Source of the DNA: Reticulitermes speratus
Taxonomy: Eukaryota; Arthropoda; Insecta; Blattodea; Rhinotermitidae
Assembly: GCA_021186555.1 (NCBI GenBank)
Contig: JAJKFL010000012.1
Coordinates: 3,013,244 to 3,077,243, forward strand
Length of the DNA: 64,000 nucleotides
Direction of reading: 5' to 3'
Shown: positions 11,901 through 22,576 of the stretch, one piece after another
Layout: every line of letters begins with the position of its first letter
Numbering within the stretch: the stretch's first letter is position 1
Program-made: the position numbers and the translations under genes
The notes under the pieces: generated by a model
What the model saw: the letters and a program-made list of their open reading frames with translations, nothing else
The model's database searches: none
Told to the model about the DNA's origin: nothing

Positions 11901-12823
11901 TGGAAATAGGTTGTGAGGATGGGAGGTGGATGGAACTGGCTCAGGATCGTGTGCAGTGGTGGGCTTTGGTATTAGCGGTGTTGAACTTTTGTGTTCTGCT
12001 ACCAGAGAGTTAGTTAATTAGTAAGATGGATCTTATGGAAATAGGTTGTGAGGATGGGAGGTGGATGAAACTGGCTCAGGATCGTGTGCAGTGGTGGGCT
12101 TTGGTATTAGCGGTGTTGAACTTTTGTGTTCTGCTACCAGAGAGTTAGTTAATTAGTAAGATGGATCTTATGGAAATAGGTTGTGAGGATGGGAGGTGGA
12201 TGGAACTGGCTCAGGATCGTGTGCAGTGGTGGGCTTTGGTATTAGCGGTGTTGAACTTTTGTGTTCTGCTACCAGAGAGTTAGTCAATTAGTAAGATGGA
12301 TCTTATGGAAATAGGTTGTGAGGATGGGAGGTGGATGGAACTGGCTCAGGATCGTGTGCAGTGGTGGGCTTTGGTATTAGCGGTGTTGAACTTTTGTGTT
12401 CTGCTACCAGAGAGTTGGTTAATTAGTAAGATGGATCTTATGGAAATAGGTTGTGAGGATGGGAGGTGGATGGAACTGGCTCAGGATCGTGTCCAGTGGT
12501 GGGCTTTGGTATTAGCAGTGTTGAACTTTTGTGTTCTGCTACCACAGAGTTAGTTAATTAGTAAGATGGATCTTATGGAAATAGATTGTGAGGATGGGAG
12601 GTGGATGGAACTGGCTCAGGATCGTGTCCAGTGGTGGGCTTTAGTATTAGCGGTGTTGAACCTTTGTGTTCTGCTACCAGAGAGTTGGTTAATTAGTAAG
12701 ATGGATCTTATGGAAATAGATTGTGAGGATGGGAGGTGGATGGAACTGGCTCAGGATCGTGTCCAGTGGTGGGCTTTAGTATTAGCGGTGTTGAACAGTT
12801 GTGTTCTGCTGGCAGACTGTTAG
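8905..12823 (+). repeat. 135-bp satellite (about 29 copies) made from a LINE 3' coding end
   Basis: About 29 head-to-tail copies of 135 bp (45 codons). Each unit can be read I-S-K-M-D-L-M-E-I-G-C-E-D-G-R-W, then MELAQDRVQWWALVLAVLN and a CVLLPES end. This is the conserved C-terminus of a non-LTR retrotransposon reverse transcriptase, preceded at 8905 by W-E-D-R-I-N-M. Most units have a stop after PES (tag), so the array is not an ORF. Variant sites (ggttg/gattg, ttagt/ttggt, gtcaatt/gttaatt) occur in blocks; the rare cagttgtggg variant recurs 675 bp apart (about 11145 and 11820), showing a 5-unit higher-order duplication. A single copy lies at 45770-45872 on the minus strand. Confidence 0.9.
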
Positions 12824-12829
12824 CTTGCA

Positions 12830-13361
12830 CCACTCGTACAGGATAGCGGCCACTCTTGTTGTTATGTTACGTAGCTTATCTGAGGGATCCTTATGTGACG
12901 TACTCACCCTGCACATCTGGAGTGACGGCCGCAGCGTGAAACAAAAGGAAGACAGAAAACAGAATTAATGATTGGCATCTTTTCAACATGACTGCTGGAT
13001 GCAATTAACAAGTTAGGCAAAGCGGTTCGACATTTCCACTTGCTGCTTCAGACACACAGTGGTTACATACTGCACTGTTATCTGAATAAGCAACACTGAA
13101 GACTTGCACTCTACTGCACATGTTGCCTCAGGGCTAAGCTCCATTGATTCATTAGTTTTCGTCATCAGATCGAAAGCTAAACGTATATTTCCACGGACGA
13201 TATGTTGCTGTACAAGTTCAGAAAACCTTAAGGCCTCCCCAGCGTTACTTTTTTGGAACCTCCCTGTAACGTAGGATCACAAGATATACGTCTGGTCCAA
13301 CACAGCGCTTGGCTGATAAAACAAGTTGCTTGTTTTACAATAAGCTACATGTTTCGACCTG
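12830..13361. other. Mostly unassigned; contains a splice-like cassette at 12895-12950
   Basis: On the minus strand tgtttcacgc...ccagatgtgcag is followed by GGTGAGTACG. It is homologous to the segment at 19620-19680 and resembles one at 7710-7760. A hammerhead 3'-half remnant (agctacatgtttcg) ends near 13356, directly against SINE-2. Nothing else is recognised. Confidence 0.35.
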
Positions 13362-13610
13362 CCGATCCCAGTGGCCGCACGGTCTAAGGCGTGGGTCTGC
13401 GGCCGCTCGATTGTTGGGGTTGCGGGTTCGAATCCTACCGGGGGCATGGATGTCTGTCTCTTGTGAGTGTTGCTTTTGTCAGGTAGAGGTCTCTGCGACT
13501 GGCTGATCACTCGTGCAGAAGAGTCGTACCGAGTGAGGTATGCCTGAGTGTGATCGCGAAGCCTCGACAATAAGGAGGCCCTGGCCCACTAGGGGTTTAG
13601 CGCCACTGGG
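13362..13610 (+). mobile_element. SINE-2, tRNA-derived SINE
   Basis: The head starts tgccgatcccagtggccg, with an A-box-like tggccgcacggtctaagg and a perfect B box (ggttcgaatcc, about 13426-13436). The body tgtctgtctcttgtgagtg...ggtagaggtctctgcgac is shared with 35342-35751 (+) and 40179-40390 (-). The 3' end is near the run of g at 13605. No target duplication was resolved for this copy. It resembles the tRNA-headed SINEs known from termites, but I cannot confirm a named family. Confidence 0.85.
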
Positions 13611-13614
13611 GGGG

Positions 13615-14320
13615 ACAAACATTTTTCTGCCTATAATGAAGACATCATAAGGCTATTTTTGTACAAATGTGTATAGGAAATAATTCAGTGTTTTGTAATC
13701 TTTAGTTTTATTAAGGCTATGGAAATCAAACCATTGAGTCGCGTTTCAAAAAGCTGTATTTTACTCCGAATAACCATAGAAGTTCAGTACTGATTGTAGT
13801 GCATTGTCAGACGCAATAGAATATAATTCCTCTTTCGCCTCACAAATCCGCACAGCGGAAATATTGTTATAGAAGATGAGAAGAAATTAAAAGTTTTGAG
13901 TTTTTGAATTGACGCGTAGTTACACGCATGGCGGCCATTCTGAGGTGCGATTGCAGGCCTGTGACATCAGCAGGAAGGGCATGCCACTGCAGGCCTGTAA
14001 CATCAGCAGCAAGGGCATGCCACTCTTGCACGAAAGAGGAACAAACGTGCGTCTTGTTTTATGAATACCGACAGTCGGTTTTGAATTCCGCGTGACCTAG
14101 CGGCATTGCGCTTGAGTTGGCTGCAATGCGATTTGGGATGAAGAACATGAAGATGAAGACACAAGGAGACGGAAGTAGAAGAACGCGAGAAGAAGTACAA
14201 AGAACAGTGAAGCGAAGATGAAGTGATCCGCGGAGGAAGAATAGTTAAAAAGTTTGTGGTTTATTTTTCGACTCTGTCAGTAATGTGGACTATGTGGCAT
14301 CGAGTGAGAGAATGATGGAA
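13615..14320. other. Nothing firmly recognised
   Basis: A short direct repeat at 13955-14030 (tgcaggcctgt.acatcagcag.aagggcatgccact) occurs twice, about 40 bp apart. No gene or mobile element is supported. Confidence 0.4.
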
Positions 14321-14425
14321 AGGTAAAGCTGTCCCTGTTCACGCCATGAAGGCATATAGGGGGAGTAAAGATATAACTCCACTTATGTTTAACCTTAGCA
14401 CCAGATGGAGGTATCACAGGATGAT
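14321..14425 (-). mobile_element. SINE-4 3' fragment
   Basis: On the minus strand the end reads cgccttcat...ggcgtgaacagggacagctttac; upstream of it lies ggagttat...cttaacc..agcaccagatggagg in plus orientation. The tRNA-like head is absent (5' truncated), as expected of retroposed copies. Confidence 0.7.
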
Positions 14426-14696
14426 AGAAAACAGAAAATTTTAAAGGATGTGAATGGAAACGATAATGGCCTTCGTGAGTGCAGCCAGCCGGTGATCGGG
14501 CGATGTTGCAGTCAGACACTGCCGAGCTGCAGCAACTGCACGGTCGGAAATTGCAGCTTGTCTCCTAAATATAACACTTTGTGAAAATCCTTTCAGTGAT
14601 ATTCGAAATTCCATTAAAGACAGACAGACAGACGTGGTGAAGCTAGTAAACGAATGTTTGCAAATTTTCGTGGCTAACGCCCTAACAACAACAAGG

Positions 14697-15113
14697 TATT
14701 AATTTTCAGTTTTTTAACCTACGAATGCACATTTTATTTTCGTATTTTGTTCAATTCACCCTACATATGTTTCGGCCGTAACTCTGCCATCATCACAGTA
14801 CATTGATAAGTTCACTTCACTGTTCACTGGTCCATTTGGTATTATCACAGAACCGTTACACTGTTTAAGGCTATTTTTTACATTGACAATCACCAATATA
14901 CAAAGCTTCTTCAAGCTTTTTCTTGAAATGTCTTGGTGTATATAGTGTTTATGTTGCGTTAGAAGTGTAAAGTGTAGCACTATAAATTGTGAATATAGAG
15001 CACTGTGTCGTTGGAAGTTGTTGGAGTCGTCGCGGCCGAAACATGTGTAGGGTTAATTGAACAGAAACACGAAAATAAAAGTGCATTCGTTGGTTAAAAG
15101 AACTGAAAATTGA
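14697..15113. repeat. Foldback element with about 80-bp arms and hammerhead remnants
   Basis: The left arm (14697-14776: attttcagttttttaacc, cgaatgcac, ttattttcgt, caattcaccctacat, gtttcggccg) pairs with the right arm (15034-15113: cggccgaaacatgtgtaggg, aattgaacag, acgaaaataaaa, gtgcattcg, aactgaaaatt). The inner arm ends carry the gccgaaacatgt 3' half of the minimal hammerhead core; the CUGANGA half at 14785-14800 (minus) is degenerate. The 35-bp minisatellite starts at the outer edge of the right arm. Confidence 0.8.
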
Positions 15114-18048
15114 TGTCAAGATGCACGGTGAACACAACGTGATATTAATGTCAAAATGCGCGGCGAACACAACGTGAAATTAATGTCAAGATGCGCGGCG
15201 AACTCAACGTGAAATTAATGTCAAGATGCGCGGCGAACACAACGTGAAATTAATGTCAAGATGCGCGGCGAACACAACGTGAAATTAATGTCAAGATGCG
15301 CGGCGAACACATCGTGAAATTAATGTCAAGATGCGCGGCGAACACAACGTGAAATTAATGTCAAGATGCGCGGCGAACACAACGTGAAATTAATGTCAAG
15401 ATGCACGGGGAACACAACGTGAAATTAATGTCAAGATGCGCGGCGAACACAACGTGAAATTAATGTCAAGATGCGCGGCGAACACAACCTGAAATTAATG
15501 TCAAGATGCACGGCGAACACAACGTGAAAAAATGTCAAGATGCAAGGCGAACACAACGTGAAATTAATGTCAAGATGCGCTGCGAACACAACGTGAAATC
15601 AATGTCAAGATGCACGGTGAACACAATGTGAAATTAATGTCAAGATGCACGGTGAACACAACCTGAAATTAATGTCAAGATGCGCGGCGAACACAACGTG
15701 AAATTAATGTCAAGATGCACGGCGAACACAACCTGAAATTAATGTCAAGATGCACGTGAACACAACGTGAAATTAATGTCAAGATGCGCGGCGAACACAA
15801 CCTGAAATTAATGTCAAGATGCACGGCGAACACAACGTGAAATTAATGTCAAGATGCGCGGCGAACACAACGTGAAATTAATGTCAAGATGCACGGCGAA
15901 CACAACGTGAAATTAATGTCAAGATGCACGGCGAACACAACGTGAAATTAATGTCAAGATGCACGGTGAACACAACGTGAAATTAATGTCAAGATGCGCG
16001 GCGAACACAACGTGAAATTAATGTCAAGATGCGCGGCGAACACAACGTGAAATTAATGTCAAGATGCGCGGCGAACACAACGTGAAATTAATGTCAAGAT
16101 GCACGGCGAACACAACGTGAAATTAATGACAAGATGCGCGGCGAAACACACGTGAAATTAATGTCAAGATGCGCGGTGAACACAACGTGAAATTAATGTC
16201 AAGATGCGCGGCGAACACAACGTGAAATTAATGTCAAGATGCACGGCGAACACAACGTGAAATTAATGTCAAGATGCGCGGCGAACACAACCTGAAATTA
16301 ATGTCAAGATGCACGGCGAACACAACGTGAAATTAATGTCAAGATGCACGGTGAACACAACCTGAAATTAATGTCAAGATGCACGGCGAACACAACGTGA
16401 AATTAATGTCAAGATGCGCGGCGAACACAACGTGAAATTAATGTCAAGATGCACGGCGAACACAACGTGAAATTAATGTCAAGATGCGCGGCGAACACAA
16501 CGTGAAATTAATGTCAAGATGCACGGTGAACACAACGTGAAATTAATGTCAAGATGCGCGGCGAACACAACGTGAAATTAATGTCAAGATGCACGGCGAA
16601 CACAACGTGAAATTAATGTCAAGATGCGCGGCGAACACAACGTGAAAACAATGTAAAGATGCACGGCGAACACAACGTGAAATTAATGTCAAGATGCACG
16701 GCGAACACAACGTGAAATCAATGTCAAGATGCACGGCGAACACAACGTGAAATTAATGTCAAGATGCGCGGCGAACACAACGTGAAATTAATGTCAAGAT
16801 GCGCAGCGAACACAACCTGAAATTAATGTCAAGGTGCACGGTGAACACAACGTGAAATTAATGTCAAGATGCACGGCGAACACAACGTGAAATTAATGTC
16901 AAGATGCGCGGCGAACACAACGTGAAAACAATGTAAAGATGCACGGCGAACACAACGTGAAATTAATGTCAAGATGCACGGCGAACACAACGTGAAATCA
17001 ATGTCAAGATGCACGGCGAACACAACGTGAAATTAATGTCAAGATGCGCGGCGAACACAACGTGAAATTAATGTCAAGATGCGCGGCGAACACAACCTGA
17101 AATTAATGTCAAGATGCGCGGCGAACACAACCTGAAATTAATGTCAAGATGCACGGTGAACACAACGTGAAATTAATGTCAAGATGCACGGTGAACACAA
17201 CGTGAAATTAATGTCAAGATGCACGGCGAACACAACGTGAAATTAATGTCAAGATGCGCGGCGAACACAACGTGAAATTAATGTCAAGATGCACGGCGAA
17301 CACAACGTGCAATTAATGTCAAGATGCGCGGCGAACACAACCTGAAATTAATGTCAAGATGCACGGCGAACACAACGTGAAATTAATGTCAAGATGCACG
17401 GTGAACACAACTGAAATTAATGTCAAGGTGCACGGTGAACACAACGTGAAATTAATGTCAAGATGCACGGCGAACACAACGTGAAATTAATGTCAAGATG
17501 CGCGGCGAACACAACGTGAAAACAATGTAAAGATGCACGGCGAACACAACGTGAAATTAATGTCAAGATGCACGGCGAACACAACGTGAAATCAATGTCA
17601 AGATGCACGGCGAACACAACGTGAAATTAATGTCAAGATGCGCGGCGAACACAACGTGAAATTAATGTCAAGATGCGCGGCGAACACAACCTGAAATTAA
17701 TGTCAAGATGCGCGGCGAACACAACCTGAAATTAATGTCAAGATGCACGGTGAACACAACGTGAAATTAATGTCAAGATGCACGGTGAACACAACGTGAA
17801 ATTAATGTCAAGATGCACGGCGAACACAACGTGAAATCAATGTCAAGATGCACGGCGAACACAACGTGAAATCAATGTCAAGATGCACGGCGAACACAAC
17901 CTGAAATTAATGTCAAGATGCACGGCGAACACAACGTGAAATTAGTGTCAAGATGCACGGTGAACACAACCTGAAATTAATGTCAAGATGCACGGCGAAC
18001 ACAACGTGAAATCAATGTCAAGATGCACGGTGAACACAACGTGAAATT
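15114..18048. repeat. 35-bp minisatellite, about 84 copies, with higher-order structure
   Basis: The unit is tcaagatgcgcggcgaacac plus aacgtgaaattaatg. Common variants are cgcgg/cacgg, cgaac/tgaac and acgtg/acctg; a rare form (gtgaaaacaatgtaaag) occurs near 16645, 16925 and 17519. The blocks starting at about 16829 and 17423 are near copies 594 bp apart (17 units). The unit resembles a motif beside two other foldbacks (aatgcacggtagatacaacg at 55063, and near 62680 on the minus strand), so it was probably seeded by the foldback at 14697-15113. Confidence 0.95.
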
Positions 18049-18049
18049 G

Positions 18050-18455
18050 AACAACAATGTAGTTTTAATATATTACTTGTTTATTTGACAGCATTTAGGT
18101 GACATTCCGATACATTAATCCTATTGTTTTTCTCAGGGCTGTGAATTTGTGTTCTTTATATTGCACAGGCAGAAAACGTTCTGAATCTTAATCTTGTGCC
18201 ACAGAGCTTCTTATTTTATTGATTTTATTAATTTTAAAAACACCAGACGACAGACAAAGTATATGAAGCCAATAATCTCAAATCAAAAAGGTATTTCACA
18301 CAAATTTGTATTGTGTAAATTACTTACGAATATAATGCGATGTATAATGCAGGATACAAATTAATATAAAACCTCTGTAATTTCGTATGTAAACTCCACA
18401 GAATTCCCCTCATGGTGGTTATGTGACAAGCACAACATTTTGGGGTTATGAGAGA
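18050..18455. other. AT-rich spacer between two minisatellites
   Basis: No gene or repeat family was recognised. Confidence 0.4.
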
Positions 18456-18458
18456 AGG

Positions 18459-19464
18459 TACTGTATTAATGTACTGTATTAACTGTACTGTATTAACTGT
18501 ACTGTATTAACTGTACTGTATTAACTGTACTGTATTAACTGTACTGTATAACTGTACTGTATTAATGTACTGTATTAACTGTACTGTATTAACTGTACTG
18601 TATTAACTGTACTGTATTAACTGTACTGTATTAACTGTACTGTATTAACTGTACTTATTAACTGTACTGTATTAACTGTACTGTATTAACTGTACTGTAT
18701 TAACTGTACTGTATTAACTGTACTGTATTAACTGTACTGTATTAACTGTACTGTATTAACTGTACTGTATTAACTGTCTGTATTAACTGTACTGTATTAA
18801 CTGTACTGTATTAACTGTACTGTATTAACTGTACTGTATTAACTGTACTGTATTAACTGTACTGTATTAACTGTACTGTATTAACTGTACTGTATTAACT
18901 GTACTGTATTAACTGTACTGTATTAACTGTACTGTATTAACTGTACTGTATTAACTGTACTGTATTAACTGTACTGTATTAACTGTACTGTATTAACTGT
19001 ACTGTATTAACTGTACTGTATTAACTGTACTGTATTAACTGTACTGTATTAACTGTACTATATTAACTGTACTGATATTAACTGTCTGTATTAACTGTAC
19101 TGTATTAACTGTACTGTATTAACTGTACTGTATTAACTGTGACTGTATTATCTGTACTGTATTAAACTGTGCTGTATTAACTGTGACTGTATTAACTGTA
19201 CTGTATTAACTGTACTGTATTAACTGTACTGTATTAACTGTACTAGTATTAACTGTACTGTATTATCTGTACTGTATTAACTGTACTGTATTAACTGTAC
19301 TGTATTAACTGTACTGTATTATCTGTACTGTATTAACTGTACTGTATTAACTGTACTGTATTAACTGTACTGTATTAACTGTACTGTATTAACTGTACTG
19401 TATTATCTGTACTGTATTAACTGTACTGTATTAACTGTACTGTATTAACTGTACTGCATTAACC
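18459..19464. repeat. 14-bp minisatellite, about 72 copies
   Basis: The unit is ctgtactgtattaa. Indels and tta-to-tct changes (ctgtattatctg) cluster between 19060 and 19420; the middle is almost perfectly homogeneous. No ORF is maintained. Confidence 0.95.
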
Positions 19465-20155
19465 AAGCGTGCATGTTGGTGGTTCTTTTAATGCAACGTA
19501 CGAGGTGCACTGTGAATGGTGAATCAGTGCATGTACATGTGTCGTGACGGGTACAATTGTATGATACAAACACCTGCCGTGTTTCGTGCTTATCTTCTGA
19601 CGATATGTAAAGAACGAGACGTACTTACCAACTGCACCACGTGATGGAGCGCACCGCAGGCGTGAAACAGAAATGAAGAAAAACAGTTAGCTGTTAGGCT
19701 CAATCATCTTATGACTAGAAAAAACTGGGTTGTACGTTTATGCTACTGTACCTGATGAAGTACCAGAAAATTATCTGATAAATTTTAAGATTGAAATCCA
19801 CATGTTCTGGGACGTGACTCCGTGTAAACTGGTATTATTTTCTTGAGTTGCTTAAACCATGAAGATGGAGGCAGACACTTCCTCCTAAAGTTGGGTACTT
19901 ATTTATAGTTTACATCGGCGTCACGTCACAGAATTCTTAAGTCTTCACGAGCACTGCTGTGATATCCTCAAAAGTCCCAAATTTCAGGATTGACTGTACT
20001 TGTATTAGTCGTTATCCTGCTGTAGCAAAAAATGAAAGTACTGTTCTATCCAATGCTTCCTGATTTCGCAAGAGCATTGCTGTTTTGAATGTTCCCAGGC
20101 TTCGCCCATTTGTCCTTCTGGTAAGAGCAACGTGTAAATGAAAATGAATACGGAA
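19465..20155. other. Mostly unassigned; contains a splice-like cassette at 19620-19680
   Basis: On the minus strand tttctgtttcacgcctgcgg...gtggtgcagttg is followed by GTAAGTACG. It is homologous to the segment at 12895-12950. Nothing else was recognised. Confidence 0.35.
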
Positions 20156-20158
20156 CAT

Positions 20159-20326
20159 TGGCGGAATGATATTGACAGAGGAAAATCGAAGTACTCGTAG
20201 AAAAAACTGCCCCAGTGCCACTTTGTTCACCACAAACCTCACATGGACTTGACCTGGGACCGAACCCCGGGCCTCCGAGGTGACAGGCTGGCGACTAACC
20301 GCCTAAGCTATGGCACGGCCGTAGCA
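20159..20326 (-). mobile_element. SINE-3, tRNA-derived SINE
   Basis: Read on the minus strand the head is ggccgtgccatagcttaggc (A box ending in ggcggtt) with a B box (ggttcggtccc), then gtggcactggggcag and a 3' end ctgtcaatatcattccgcc. Related copies lie at 1-60, 21822-21991 and 31699-31862; the family body is also the source of the 55-bp array at 27610. Confidence 0.85.
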
Positions 20327-20399
20327 GCACAAATATCATGTAAATAATATTTAAAGATTTAAATCATACCTCACAGAAAACACTGCTCTTCCATTACAG

Positions 20400-20625
20400 A
20401 GACCAAGCTGATAATGTTGCTTACAGAACTAGTCACTGTATATTGTGGGAATCATACAAAACACATAAATGCACCGTGGGCAAAATGCAGAGATTTTAGA
20501 GTGTAAACAGGAGATGCATACAGTTACCGCTGTGCTTTAAAGGGTTCGACTGTACCATTCGAAGTTACACTTTGAGTCCAACTGCATTGGGTGCGGAGTC
20601 GGACACCAGGGACGGGACATAACAG
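20400..20625 (+). repeat. Rep-A, single-copy example of an interspersed repeat
   Basis: It contains gtcactgtatattgtggga, atcatacaaaacacataaat, gcaccgtgggcaaaatgcag and accgctgtgctttaaagggt. The same blocks in the same order occur at 41815-41975, and pieces of them form the arrays at 22.6-24.2, 32.1-32.75 and 43.58-44.99 kb. No terminal repeats or coding capacity were recognised, so the class is unknown. Confidence 0.65.
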
Positions 20626-20639
20626 GATTGCGTGCTTTA

Positions 20640-20880
20640 TTCTGTCAAATGGCGAAGGACGCAGCGTGGCGCCCGCTGACTGTCGACTGGGCACCGCTCA
20701 TGCTTCATATTTGGGGAGTCCCGGGTTCAAATCTCGACCCGGAGACTGACCCCTTTGTGAATTTTCTCAGTCTGTCTAGGAAATTGTCAAAAGCGTATCT
20801 TACACAGGCCACAAACGCTTTCTTCTCCGTTCTTTCCAGTTCATTATTCACTATCATGCTACCACTCGAAGCCGTGGACT
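20640..20880 (+). mobile_element. SINE-6, tRNA-like element
   Basis: It has a good B box (gggttcaaatctcgacc, about 20722) with a weak A box upstream. The 3' part (cagttcattattcactatc...actcgaagc) is homologous to the end of the element at 37692-37910. No target duplication was identified. Confidence 0.6.
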
Positions 20881-20883
20881 AAG

Positions 20884-21060
20884 TAACCAGCTGCATGCAG
20901 CACAGTCCTTCTTGGGGAGCCAGCAGTTCCTCAGCTGGTTGAAAAGTTCCAGCTGTTATGGAACCCGATGGCTTATTTCCGTCTTTACAACATCCTATCT
21001 CTTGTCGCTATCCTGAGCTCGATCAATCCAGTCAATGTCCTCCTATCATACTCCCCTACC
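20884..21060 (-). mobile_element. LINE 3' end fragment
   Basis: On the minus strand, with frameshifts, it reads D-I-D-W-I-D-R-A-Q-D-S-D-K, then the terminal L-R-N-C-W-L-P-K-K-D-C-A block that also follows the LINE remnant at 40860. It is non-functional. Plus-strand ORFs here are shadows of it. Confidence 0.65.
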
Positions 21061-21195
21061 CTCCCATCTCAGTCTAGTTCATTAAGAGGTCTCTTTCTTC
21101 AGGTTTCCCCGCCGAAACCCTGTGTGTACTTTCTCCGCCAATACATGCCGAGCTATTGATAGATTCTTTAAGCAAACCGTAAACTAAGAATATAG

Positions 21196-21820
21196 TACCA
21201 AGTTCCGAAATTACGTTGTTTGAACAATGGATACTGACAGTGAAATGATTTGTGAAGGATCCTAAGTGGGTTTAGTGAAGTGGGTGTCAGGAAGCAGTGA
21301 AATTGACACTTAAGGCAGACGTTCTGACGGAGGAAATACGCCATAGCATCGGCGTCTCACTTTTCAAGGTAGAGCTGATGAAGTGGCAAAGTTCGGGGAC
21401 GGCCTGACTGATAGCTTCTGATCTGAACCGCAAAGTGATTAGAGCCACGCCCCAGGTGTAGGCGCGTGTTCGGAAGACGTACGTACAGGAAGTACAACAA
21501 ACACCTACTGGAGAAATACACAAGGACACAGAGCAAGGATTCCGTAGAATCAGTCGTAAAACAGAAGTCTCCGACAGTGAGGTGAAGGTAAATACAGGTA
21601 TAGGGTCGTTACTGACAGGAGACTGGCGGGATATTTCGGTTTGTGGCGATGTTCCGCGGATTACATGCAGACCGAAGGTTTACAACAGCCCGCTACGGAA
21701 TCCTATACTGGGCAGATTTTTTTTGTGATGAAGGGCCCTCGCACCACAGCCTTAAGGCTTTTTGTGCAACCCCAATGATGATGATGATGGATGAGCAGTT
21801 TTTTACCAAGTTTTACAATA
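21196..21820. other. Unassigned; microsatellite-tailed repeat at 21735-21795
   Basis: The segment gggccctcgcaccacagcct...gcaaccccaatgatgatgatg ends in an (atg)n run, in the style of a retroposon tail read on the minus strand (atc repeats). The rest has no recognised content. Confidence 0.35.
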
Positions 21821-21821
21821 A

Positions 21822-21991
21822 TGGAACACCACTGGAATGAAATCGACAGGGGAAAACCGACAACTCGGAGAAAAACCTGTCCGAGTTCCACTTTGTCCAC
21901 AACAAATCTCACATGGACTTTACCTGGGATCGAAGCGTGCCTCCGTGGTGAGAGGCCGGCGACTAACCGCCTGAGCCATGGCACGGCCTTA
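21822..21991 (-). mobile_element. SINE-3, tRNA-derived SINE
   Basis: The minus strand shows ggccgtgccatggctcaggc, ggttagtcgccggcctctca, a B-box-like gatcccaggt, then ttgtggacaaagtgg and a 3' end near ctgtcgatttcattcc. The order of blocks matches 20159-20326. Confidence 0.85.
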
Positions 21992-22040
21992 CTGAGCCAG
22001 ATGCATCCAGTGCACAACCTCCGATCCCATTTCTTTAAAG

Positions 22041-22200
22041 TGAAAGTAAAGCTCTTCCTGTCCATGCCCTGACGGCATATGCGGAGAATATAACTAGCTG
22101 CATTCACACTTAACCTCGACATTAGATGGAGGAGAAATAAATTGCGGTACCCATTGGAAAGGAGGCTGGCTGAGCCCCAGGGCCAGACTGGACACTTTAG
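22041..22200 (-). mobile_element. SINE-4 fragment
   Basis: It shares gtaaagct.tccctg, ggcatatg, ttaacct, agatggagg and ggaggctgg.tg.gcccca (plus orientation) with copies at 14321 and 25430. The tRNA-like head is missing or diverged. Confidence 0.65.
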
Positions 22201-22259
22201 AAAAAAAAATTTTGTGCTATCCTCGCTCCATCTATGTGAATATTGCAGTTGAAAAGAAT

Positions 22260-22575
22260 CGTTAAAATAAGAAACAAACAAAACATTTTTTCAAAATATT
22301 TTGCGTGTTTTGTTTTGTAACGTTTGCAGTAACTCAGGGTAAAGAGAATCGAATTTTAGGGAAATGAACAGAAAATTAGAAACGGTGTGCAAGGAAACGG
22401 TTTGGAGAACAAGGCACTAAGGAAAACCACGAACATCTAAGGATAAAAAGTTTCCAGCCCGAAATTCCATCTGCACGCTTCCTGAATACCAGTCAGATGC
22501 GTTACTACTTCAAACAACTTGCTCGGTATGTTATCCCTTTAAAGCCCAGTGGTCACTTTATGTACCACCAGGTTT
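22260..22575. other. AT-rich, nothing recognised
   Basis: No gene or element was identified before the Rep-A array begins. Confidence 0.4.
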
Positions 22576-22576
22576 A

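Noticed and set aside
8905..12823. Centromeric satellite
   Set aside because: Many unrelated short arrays alternate with unique sequence, and the 135-bp unit is clearly a LINE coding end. Nothing indicates a large homogeneous satellite domain.
13362..13450. Functional tRNA gene
   Set aside because: A and B boxes are present, but no proper acceptor stem is formed and the same head is followed by the same body at three loci, so it is a SINE head. The same applies to the heads at 1638, 20326 and 37692.
15114..18048. CRISPR-like array (35-bp regular repeat), also considered for the 40-, 43- and 74-bp arrays
   Set aside because: No unique spacers lie between repeats, units abut directly, no cas genes are present, and the context is eukaryotic.
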